Shown: positions 1 to 5,766 of the stretch, piece by piece
Layout: each line of letters begins with the position of its first letter
Position numbering within the stretch: position 1 is the first letter of the stretch
Program-made: the position numbers and the translations under genes
NCBI GenBank assembly: GCA_027063545.1
Contig: JAMORN010000172.1
Location: 1-5,766 of the forward strand
DNA: 5,766 bases
Origin: a bacterium
Lineage (GTDB): Bacteria > JAMORN01
Direction: 5' to 3'
The notes under the pieces: generated by a model
What the model was told of the DNA's origin: nothing
The model's input: only the letters and a program-made list of their open reading frames with translations
Databases searched by the model: none

Positions 1-3000
1 ACTGGATAGTTCTAAATAATTATGGGAATAATCCGGCAACCTCATCTACCGTTGCATCAGCACCTGTTTCTTTTGTTATAAGAACAAACTCTCAACTTGT
101 ATCTCCTGTAAATTTATATCCAACTCAGGGAGATTCATTTAATTATGTTGATGATACTACAATAGTATTTAGATGGACAAATGGAGGTAAAGATGCTATA
201 AAATATGAGTTATACATATTTGTTTATGATACAATAAATGGGGTAGAGGCTGCTATAAATGTTTGGAATACTGTAACAACTGATACATTTTTTATCCTAA
301 ATACACATGATGCTTTATATAAAGGAAAATTTTTATGGAAGGTTTATGCTGTAGATGACCAAGGTTTTAGTAAAGTTTCAGATCCTACATGGTTTTATTA
401 TAATGCTAAAATGGCTACTTTATCAATAAAAACTTATGGAATAATAAATGATACAACACTTCCTCTTGCCTTTGTTAGTATAGATTTAATACCTTTATCA
501 GGATCTAGTGATATTATTCCGATTGTAACAGATAATAATGGGGGATATAAGAGGGTATTCTTATTAGGTAAATATAAGTTAGTGGCAAATAAAGATGGGT
601 ATAAGTCTGAGACCAAGTATGTAGATCTACTTAAAGAGGATTCTACTTATTATGTTAGTTTTGTTTTAGAAAAAGCAGCAGGCCGTGTTATTGGTAAAGT
701 TGTAAATAAAGAGGATTCATTACCAATATCTGAAGTAAATGTAATAGCAACAAATGTCAATGGAGAAAAGAGCGAAACTCAAACAGATAAATCTGGTTAT
801 TTTGTATTAGATATACCTGAAGAAGGCTCTTGGGTAATAAATATTGAGAAAACAGGATATATATCTCCAAGCCCAAGAAATATTACAATACAACAAGGTG
901 ATATTTTAGATTTAGGCTCTATACCTATAGAAAAGGCTCCTTATAGAATTTATGGAATAATAAAGAATGAGGATGGTTATCCTATATCAAGAGCCACAAT
1001 AGAGATTATTAATCTGATTACAAATGAAGTATATGATGAGGTTATAACAGGCGATGATGGAACATATAGTTTTTATGTGCCTTATGGTAGTTGGAGGGTG
1101 TATGTAAATACTGCAGGTTTTATCCCAGAATATAAAGATATAGAGAATCTTGGGTATGATAATGAGGTTAATTTTGTCCTTAAAGTAGGAGGTCTTATCA
1201 GTGGAGTTATATATAGAGTAAACTATAATGTAGAAACAGGCGAGTTTGATCCACCTGCTCCTATTCAGAGAGAAGCAAATATAATTGCTTACAATATTGA
1301 AACTCAAGAAGAGTTTAAGACATCTCCAGATGTTTATGGTAAATATTCTTTAGGGGTAAGTTATGGTAGGTATATTTTAAAAGCAGAAGGTCCAAATTAT
1401 ATTGATTACATTTATCCAGACACAATAACTATTACTGAAACTAATAGATCTTTTACCCAAAATATTTACTTAAGAAGTTATGGTGATATTGTATCTTATA
1501 CTTTTGATACTTTAAATAATCCGATTGAAGGAGCGTATATTTCATCTTTTAAAGATAATAAATTTATTAAAGGTGTATATACAGATCAAGATGGGAAAGG
1601 TTTTTTAGAGGATTTAGAAGATGGTAGTTATACCATTTTTGCAGCAAAGAAGATGTATATTACTTCTATAAAGAAAACTATTACTATAGATTCAGGAGTT
1701 GTTGATAGTGTTTTACATTTTAATATAATAAGAGGTCCTTATAGATCTTTAAATGTTAAAGTATTGTATAATGGAAATGATTATACAGAAGGATTTTTAA
1801 ACTTAATATCTCCTTATCCAGATAAAGCTATTCTTTTAGATAATAACTATTATAATATAGATTCATTAACAACAGATATATATTATTTTAAATACATTCC
1901 TGAAAATTCAAATATTATAGGAATATATCAAGGAAGTTTTGATTTAACATCAACTACACAAGAGAATATTTTAGATACAATTTATTTACCCTTTACATGT
2001 TTATATGATGATACGTTAGCTTTATATAATGGAAATAGTATTATTTTTAAAATATATAATAGTAGTCCTTCTTTAAATATTACAGGTAAAGTATTTTATA
2101 GATATAAAGGAGAAGATGAGTATAAAGAACTTTCATTAAATAAAAATCCAACAGGTGATACTTTATATGCCACTTTAAATAATGTTATAACAGACAATCT
2201 ATTAGAATATTATTATGAAATTGCCACTTCTGATGGAAATATATATTCAAATATTGACTATCCATACTATAGTTATATACCTAAAAAGATAAAATTGGAA
2301 TATGCTAAATTTAAGCCAGCAGTGGTAGAACCTCCAGATAAAAAGATTGTATTAAAAGATTATCCTATATATTTAACAGTAGAAGGATATTATAGAGGTC
2401 AAGTTTTTTCAAACTTAATATCAAAAATAGAATGGTTTTCTTCAGATACCTCAATTTTATCTATGAATAAATCTACAACTAGAGAAGGAGAGTTTATCAC
2501 TTTATATCCTAAAAAGGTAGCCTCTAGTGTCTCTATAAGAGCTGTAGTTTATGGAACATCAGGTGAGAGGGATACACTTTTAGCTTATTTTAATATAATT
2601 GAAGGAGAAATTGATTCAGCATATATTTTAAGAAAAGATAAAAAAGTAGATGATAGAATGGTAGCAAATAATGAAGAGGCTATTTTTGTTGTTATGGGAA
2701 AAGTTAAAACCGATAGCGGAATTGTATATTTAGACCTTCCTGCTATATGGAGTATTTACCCCAAATCAGGTGGAGAGATAGAAGCTGGATATTTAACTAT
2801 AAAAAAGAATTTTGTTGGACAGATGAGGGTTATTGCAACAGTAAAAAATTATAAAACATTATATTATAATGAGTCTCCATCAACTAGGTATGCAAATAGG
2901 TTTTTACATGTATATGCACCAATAGTTGAACCTGATACAGTATCTGATTATAGAGGATTAACTATTATAGTAAATGATAGTAGTTTAATAAATTCAACAA

Positions 3001-3647
3001 CAGATAAGTTCTTTTTGTCTTATACATTAATGAGCAATTATCAAAAGCAAGTAGATACAATGGAGGTTGTAAGTAATATCTATAATCTATATATGGAACA
3101 GAACAATATATTTAACAAACCTCTTACCTTAATCTATAAAATTCCAGAGGAATTAAGAAGTAGAAAGAATTTTATGTTAGGATACTATGTAGATTCTTTA
3201 ATGAAATTTGTTTTTATTGAAAAATTAAAAAGAGTAAATGATTCTATTGTTGTAGGAAGCATAAAACATTTTTCTACTTATGCAATTTTTACAGAAAAAG
3301 AACCTGTATCAATAAAAAATGTTCAGTTTGTTCCTAATCCATTCTCTCCTTATGTATGGGCTAGGGATAATAATAGGGAAAGCCCGGGACTTGCTATAAA
3401 GTTCTATGCTTCAGTTCTTCATGATCCAGTTCCTAACATAAAGATTGAAATATATACAATAACAGGTGTTAAGGTGTGGGAAAAAGAGGTAGAAAATGCA
3501 GAAAACGGATATCAAACAGTATATTGGGATGGTAAAACATTAAATGGTAAAATGGCAAGAAATGGAAGATATATTGTAAAGATTAAAGTATGGGAAACAA
3601 CAGGGGCAGAAGCAGTTTATAAAGGATTAGTAGTCCTAATTAAATAG
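1..3647 (+). CDS. Large modular surface/secreted protein with FN3-like, CarboxypepD_reg-like and FlgD-Ig-like domains (5' partial)
   Basis: The frame is open from base 3 to the TAG at 3645-3647, giving 1,214 visible residues, and the true start lies outside the window. The first in-frame ATG (411) is not a convincing start: it has no Shine-Dalgarno sequence, and the 136 codons before it encode good FN3-like sequence (a WIVLNNYG...VSFVIRT strand pair, then FRWT...YELYI...FLWKVYAVDDQG). Numbering from Met411, residues 3-445 are about five CarboxypepD_reg-like beta modules. Residues ~530-635 are Ig-like (KVFYRYKGEDEYKEL...LEYYYEIATSDG). Residues ~638-840 resemble BIG2-type Ig modules. Residues ~904-958 form a beta region ending KHFSTYAIF. 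Residues 970-1078 are a FlgD-Ig-like tail (VPNPFSP, IEIYTITGVKVWEKEV, YWDGKTLNGK, NGRYIVKIKV). No catalytic motif or membrane segment is seen, and any signal peptide would lie upstream. A structural, adhesive or scaffold surface role is inferred. It is probably co-transcribed with the barrel gene 18 bases downstream. Confidence 0.9.
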   Translation, partial: WIVLNNYGNNPATSSTVASAPVSFVIRTNSQLVSPVNLYPTQGDSFNYVDDTTIVFRWTNGGKDAIKYELYIFVYDTINGVEAAINVWNTVTTDTFFILNTHDALYKGKFLWKVYAVDDQGFSKVSDPTWFYYNAKMATLSIKTYGIINDTTLPLAFVSIDLIPLSGSSDIIPIVTDNNGGYKRVFLLGKYKLVANKDGYKSETKYVDLLKEDSTYYVSFVLEKAAGRVIGKVVNKEDSLPISEVNVIATNVNGEKSETQTDKSGYFVLDIPEEGSWVINIEKTGYISPSPRNITIQQGDILDLGSIPIEKAPYRIYGIIKNEDGYPISRATIEIINLITNEVYDEVITGDDGTYSFYVPYGSWRVYVNTAGFIPEYKDIENLGYDNEVNFVLKVGGLISGVIYRVNYNVETGEFDPPAPIQREANIIAYNIETQEEFKTSPDVYGKYSLGVSYGRYILKAEGPNYIDYIYPDTITITETNRSFTQNIYLRSYGDIVSYTFDTLNNPIEGAYISSFKDNKFIKGVYTDQDGKGFLEDLEDGSYTIFAAKKMYITSIKKTITIDSGVVDSVLHFNIIRGPYRSLNVKVLYNGNDYTEGFLNLISPYPDKAILLDNNYYNIDSLTTDIYYFKYIPENSNIIGIYQGSFDLTSTTQENILDTIYLPFTCLYDDTLALYNGNSIIFKIYNSSPSLNITGKVFYRYKGEDEYKELSLNKNPTGDTLYATLNNVITDNLLEYYYEIATSDGNIYSNIDYPYYSYIPKKIKLEYAKFKPAVVEPPDKKIVLKDYPIYLTVEGYYRGQVFSNLISKIEWFSSDTSILSMNKSTTREGEFITLYPKKVASSVSIRAVVYGTSGERDTLLAYFNIIEGEIDSAYILRKDKKVDDRMVANNEEAIFVVMGKVKTDSGIVYLDLPAIWSIYPKSGGEIEAGYLTIKKNFVGQMRVIATVKNYKTLYYNESPSTRYANRFLHVYAPIVEPDTVSDYRGLTIIVNDSSLINSTTDKFFLSYTLMSNYQKQVDTMEVVSNIYNLYMEQNNIFNKPLTLIYKIPEELRSRKNFMLGYYVDSLMKFVFIEKLKRVNDSIVVGSIKHFSTYAIFTEKEPVSIKNVQFVPNPFSPYVWARDNNRESPGLAIKFYASVLHDPVPNIKIEIYTITGVKVWEKEVENAENGYQTVYWDGKTLNGKMARNGRYIVKIKVWETTGAEAVYKGLVVLIK
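3..407 (+). other. Fibronectin-III-like modules (domain region)
   Basis: This in-frame stretch encodes the end of one FN3-like module and one nearly complete module. The first ends with a WIVLNNYGNNP segment and SAPVSFVIRT, matching the usual 'W.V.A.D..G...S....F' closing strands. The second starts at SPVNLYPTQGD, runs through TIVFRWTNGG and YELYIFVYD, and closes with GKFLWKVYAVDDQG and SDPTWFYYN. Two similar closing segments about 120 residues apart suggest a tandem array that continues beyond the left edge. The fold call rests on pattern recognition only. It also shows that the protein does not begin at position 411. Confidence 0.6.
417..1740 (+). repeat. Tandem CarboxypepD_reg-like beta-sandwich modules (protein-level repeat)
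   Basis: About five degenerate modules of 80-100 residues follow one another, starting near residues 3, 92, 178, 262 and 358 counted from Met411. Each has the same order: a first strand with G (IKTYGII, VIGKVV, RIYGII, ISGVIY, IVSYTF), a P(L/I)xxAxVxI-type strand (PLAFVSIDL, PISEVNVIA, PISRATIEI, PIEGAYISS), a turn with (D/N)xxGxY or similar (TDNNGGYKR, TDKSGYFVL, GDDGTYSFY, YGKYSLGV, TDQDGKGFLE), and a (G/Y)xYxLxAxxxGY-type strand (GKYKLVANKDGYKS, GSWVINIEKTGYIS, GSWRVYVNTAGFIP, GRYILKAEGPNYI, GSYTIFAAKKMYI). The fourth has an extra acidic, proline-containing insertion before its second strand. A weaker sixth copy may follow (residues ~445-530). These modules normally serve as stalk or spacer, or as binding domains. 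The DNA itself shows no long exact repeats, so the copies are old. Confidence 0.75.
3318..3644 (+). other. C-terminal FlgD-Ig / type IX sorting-tail-like domain
   Basis: The last ~109 residues open with NVQFVPNPFSP, the 'PNPF' entry typical of FlgD-Ig and Por-secretion tail domains. They continue with a strand IKFYASVLHD, then IKIEIYTITGVKVWEKEV (compare the family pattern 'I.IY...G..V'), then YWDGKTLNGKMARNGRYIV, which matches the 'W.G.d..G..v.sG.Y...' signature of FlgD_ig. The protein ends on a final strand, VYKGLVVLIK. Such a domain at the extreme C terminus of a large extracellular protein is commonly linked to surface export in FCB-type bacteria. Whether it is a working sorting signal here is inference. 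Confidence 0.75.
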
Positions 3648-3653
3648 ATAAAA

Positions 3654-3659
3654 AGAGGT
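3654..3659 (+). promoter_or_regulatory. Shine-Dalgarno sequence of the barrel gene
   Basis: AGAGGT lies 6 bases upstream of the ATG at 3666 (7 bases from the last G of AGAGG) and matches the anti-Shine-Dalgarno sequence well. It supports this ATG as the start. The 18-base gap after the preceding TAG leaves no room for a separate promoter, so translation from a shared mRNA is likely. Confidence 0.8.
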
Positions 3660-3665
3660 ATAGTT

Positions 3666-5228
3666 ATGAAAAAGAGTATATTTTTCTTTGTATTACTTAT
3701 AATTATGGGTTTTAGTATGAATCTAAAGGCAAAAAGTGAGGATTTTTCTAATTTATTTCGTTTGGCAGTTTTTGATATAAAAAGTGATGTTTTAGATGAT
3801 TCTATTTTAGTTTTATTTACAGATAGTTTGAAAAAGGAGTTAAAGTCTTTAGGTCTTTATTATATAATACCAAAAGAAGATTTAAAAAGAGCACAAAAGG
3901 AAATAAGAAAACCAGAATTAACTAGAAAAAGAGATTATGTTAGGGTAGGAAGAAGAGTTGGTGCTGACAAAATATTTTTTGGTAGCATAAATAAAATAAA
4001 TGAGATGTATGAAATAAAAGTAAAACTTTATGATATAGAATCAAAGAGTGTTGAAAGACAAGCAACTCTTTATACTATAGCAGATTATGATAGTATTTTT
4101 AAGTTTGTTCCTGCTATTATATGGAAACTTTATTATCCACAAGATTCAACAATGATGGTTAAAGGAGTTTTTGAGGATTATAGTCAAAAATTAAATCATA
4201 CCAAAATAAATGGTATAATAACAGGCATAGGTTTTTTGAGTATATTAATCTATAATTTATATGATAAAAGACTTTTTTATGATGATGATATTTTAACACC
4301 TGTTGATTCTTTACAGATAAGTTATTATTCAATAGGACTATCTTCAATACAAGCAAGTTTTATAAATAGTGGGTATTCTGCAAGAGGAGAGGGGATATCT
4401 GCTTATATGGGATTAGCAGATGATCCTTTTTGTTTTTTATATAATCCCGCATCTTTAGCAAGAATAGAGTCAAGAGGTGTAGGTTATTCATTTATTACAA
4501 CCCCAATAAATAGTGATATATCAATTGTAGAAAATTCTATATCCTATGTAGATAATTTAACCTCTAAAACGTATTATGGAACCGCAATTGTTACAACAAC
4601 AGATGGTGGTCTTATGAGTGAACTTACATATTATCTTTCTGGAGCAATACTATTTAAAAGGCTTTGGTTTTTGCCAAAATTTTCTTTAGGTGCAAATTTA
4701 AAATTTAGAACAGCTTCATTTGGTTATGGGGAGTTATCAGAAGGAGAAGATAGGGTTAGAGGTAATGCTCATGGTTTTGGGATTGATATAGGTGGAACAG
4801 CTAATTTTACAGATTATCTTGTTGGGGGTATGGCTCTTCAAGATGCTTATAATTATCTTGTGTGGAATAATTATTTAACAAATAGAATTTATAGAGAGGA
4901 TCTTCCTAGAGTTTATAGAATGGGGTTAGCATATAAAACTGAACGCTTTATTATGACAATGGATTGGTTTAAGAGTATATATGTAGAACAAAGTGAAGCC
5001 TTTTCTTTTGGGCTTGAGTATAGTCCTTTTGAATATCTTTCTTTTAGAGGAGGATGGTTTCAAGATGGTGAGGATCAAAATAGAAAGAAATTTAGTATAG
5101 GCTCAGGTATAAATTATTTATTTAATATCCCTCCGTATGGGAAGTATGATGTAAAACTTGATTATGCTTTTGAATATTTCCCTAATTTAGTTAATACTCA
5201 TACTTTTAGTTTTATTGTTGAATTTTAA
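3666..5228 (+). CDS. CsgG/TolB-N-like periplasmic domain fused to a PorV/UPF0164-like outer-membrane beta-barrel
   Basis: This is a complete 520-residue protein starting at the ATG with a good AGAGG ribosome site. Residues 1-22 look like a signal peptide (MKK, hydrophobic core IFFFVLLIIMGF, then LKA before the likely cut); no lipobox Cys is seen. Residues ~30-160 resemble the CsgG/TolB-N/LpoB-like alpha/beta fold: RLAVFDI strand, helix LFTDSLKKELKSLG, YYIIPKEDL, then VGRRVGADKIFFGSI and EIKVKLYDIESKSVE. A hydrophobic stretch at 181-199 (NGIITGIGFLSILIYNLY) links to the second half. Residues ~240-266 hold the PorV/UPF0164-type entry motif (ARGEGISAYMGLADD...YNPASLARI). Alternating beta-strand sequence then runs to the end, closing with FSFIVEF, a terminal-Phe barrel signal. 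It is probably an outer-membrane protein with its first domain in the periplasm. The pairing with the upstream surface protein suggests a role in its export or anchoring (inference). Its last 13 codons overlap the convergent permease gene. Confidence 0.85.
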   Translation: MKKSIFFFVLLIIMGFSMNLKAKSEDFSNLFRLAVFDIKSDVLDDSILVLFTDSLKKELKSLGLYYIIPKEDLKRAQKEIRKPELTRKRDYVRVGRRVGADKIFFGSINKINEMYEIKVKLYDIESKSVERQATLYTIADYDSIFKFVPAIIWKLYYPQDSTMMVKGVFEDYSQKLNHTKINGIITGIGFLSILIYNLYDKRLFYDDDILTPVDSLQISYYSIGLSSIQASFINSGYSARGEGISAYMGLADDPFCFLYNPASLARIESRGVGYSFITTPINSDISIVENSISYVDNLTSKTYYGTAIVTTTDGGLMSELTYYLSGAILFKRLWFLPKFSLGANLKFRTASFGYGELSEGEDRVRGNAHGFGIDIGGTANFTDYLVGGMALQDAYNYLVWNNYLTNRIYREDLPRVYRMGLAYKTERFIMTMDWFKSIYVEQSEAFSFGLEYSPFEYLSFRGGWFQDGEDQNRKKFSIGSGINYLFNIPPYGKYDVKLDYAFEYFPNLVNTHTFSFIVEF

Positions 5229-5766
5229 AAGAATTATTAAAATAAATATTACACCAACAATAGATGTAATAGAGCCTATAGGAAGATTGTAATTTTTTAT
5301 TATATTTTTTGAAATAAAATCACTAATACTTAAAAAACTAATACTATATAGAATAATCAAAAGGAATTTATTTTTATAATCTTTTTTTTCAATAAAACTG
5401 ACAAAATTAGGAATTATTAAGCCTATAAAACCAACAGGTCCTATAGTAGCAGCAACAAAAGATACACTTATAGATGAGATTATAAGTAGTTTAATAAAAT
5501 TTTTATCATAGTCTATTCCTTTAGAAATAATATATTCTCTTCCAAGAGGAGAAACTTCTATAAAAAAGAGATTTTTGTATGTATATATTGTAAAAATAAT
5601 AGAGATAAATAGCAATATTGTTGGGTATTTATATCCATATATATCTAAAGAACCTAGAAGATATAGAATTAAAGATTTAGATGAGGTATTTGAAAGAAAT
5701 ATATTGAGAATTGAGATAATTGATGAAGAAAAAAAACTAAAGAATACTCCTATTATTAAAAGAAGA
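5187..5766 (-). CDS. FecCD/BtuC-family ABC transporter permease, probably for a ferric siderophore (5' partial)
   Basis: The minus-strand frame is open from the right edge to the TAA at 5187-5189, giving 192 residues; family members have about 320-350, so this is roughly the C-terminal 55-60 %. The TTG at 5613-5615 is an internal Leu codon, because family sequence continues upstream of it. Counting from the edge, residues 4-21 match the 'G...S.....S' membrane helix, and 35-40 (YLLGSL) match the conserved WLLGSL. Residues 72-86 (SPLGREYIISKGIDY) match the 'LG...A..LG' coupling region that contacts the ATPase. Residues 109-120 (GPVGFIGLIIPN) are the family signature, and 161-180 (LPIGSITSIVGVIFILIILL) are the last helix. 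It would form the inner-membrane channel of an importer with an ATPase and a binding protein, which must lie beyond the right edge. The usual PH..R after the signature is PNFVS here, a variant I recall from the CeuB/FatD/YclN-type catecholate group; substrate is uncertain. Confidence 0.88.
   Translation of the reverse strand, partial: LLLIIGVFFSFFSSSIISILNIFLSNTSSKSLILYLLGSLDIYGYKYPTILLFISIIFTIYTYKNLFFIEVSPLGREYIISKGIDYDKNFIKLLIISSISVSFVAATIGPVGFIGLIIPNFVSFIEKKDYKNKFLLIILYSISFLSISDFISKNIIKNYNLPIGSITSIVGVIFILIILLKFNNKTKSMSIN

Noticed and set aside
434-616. Minus-strand open frame of 60 codons
   Set aside because: It lies wholly inside the strong plus-strand surface-protein frame, has no recognisable family pattern and appears to be a chance antisense frame in AT-rich DNA.
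987-1307. Minus-strand open frame of 106 codons rich in Ile, Tyr and Cys
   Set aside because: It is antisense to the CarboxypepD_reg-like array, whose modules are clearly coding on the plus strand. Its composition is what one expects from reverse-reading AT-rich codons.
4209-4265. Hydrophobic stretch (residues 182-200) as a gene boundary or an inner-membrane anchor splitting the barrel protein into two genes
   Set aside because: The frame is uninterrupted and there is no ribosome site near it. A single short hydrophobic stretch before a beta-barrel is better read as a linker or first strand, although a tether is not excluded.
4159-4356. Minus-strand open frame of 65 codons
   Set aside because: It lies antisense to the linker of the barrel gene, and no motif or ribosome site supports it.
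5213-5262. Inverted repeats between the convergent genes: TATTGTTG (5213-5220) with CAACAATA (5255-5262), and ATTTTAA (5222-5228) with TTAAAAT (5237-5243)
   Set aside because: The outer 8-base pair has a 34-base gap and the inner 7-base stem is made only of A and T. Neither is GC-rich nor followed by a clear T-run on either strand, so I do not call a terminator, though a weak bidirectional one is possible.
5613-5615. TTG as the start codon of the minus-strand permease
   Set aside because: Conserved FecCD-family sequence (the YLLGSL motif and the preceding membrane helix) continues in frame upstream to the window edge, so the TTG is an internal Leu.

Overview
This is an AT-rich window, by eye about 30 % G+C or a little less. 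It holds three protein genes and almost no non-coding DNA. Two genes on the + strand (positions 1-3647 and 3666-5228) are 18 bases apart and look like one operon. A third gene, on the - strand, enters from the right edge and converges on them, overlapping the end of the second gene by 42 bases. Two of the three genes are cut by the window edges. No RNA gene, insertion sequence, CRISPR array or origin was seen.

The first gene encodes a very large, modular, all-beta surface or secreted protein. It starts outside the window, because the reading frame is open from base 3. In order it carries fibronectin-III-like modules, about five carboxypeptidase-regulatory-like (CarboxypepD_reg) beta modules, several Ig-like modules, and a C-terminal FlgD-Ig / type IX secretion 'tail'-like domain. 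The second gene encodes an exported protein that joins a CsgG/TolB-N-like periplasmic alpha/beta domain to a PorV/UPF0164-like outer-membrane beta-barrel ending in a terminal Phe. The third is the C-terminal part of a FecCD-type (BtuC-like) ABC permease for a siderophore or similar metal chelate.

An outer-membrane barrel, a FlgD-Ig-type tail and low G+C together suggest a diderm bacterium of, or near, the FCB group. Candidate phyla such as WOR-3/Stahlbacteria, Cloacimonadota or Hydrothermae often have such proteins. This placement is an inference from architecture, not an identification.

The most interesting idea is that the first two genes form a cargo-and-carrier pair. In type IX secretion, PorV is the outer-membrane barrel that receives cargo carrying a C-terminal sorting domain. 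Here a large cargo-like protein with such a tail sits directly before a PorV-like barrel that also has its own periplasmic CsgG-like domain. The iron-type permease appears to be an unrelated convergent neighbour.
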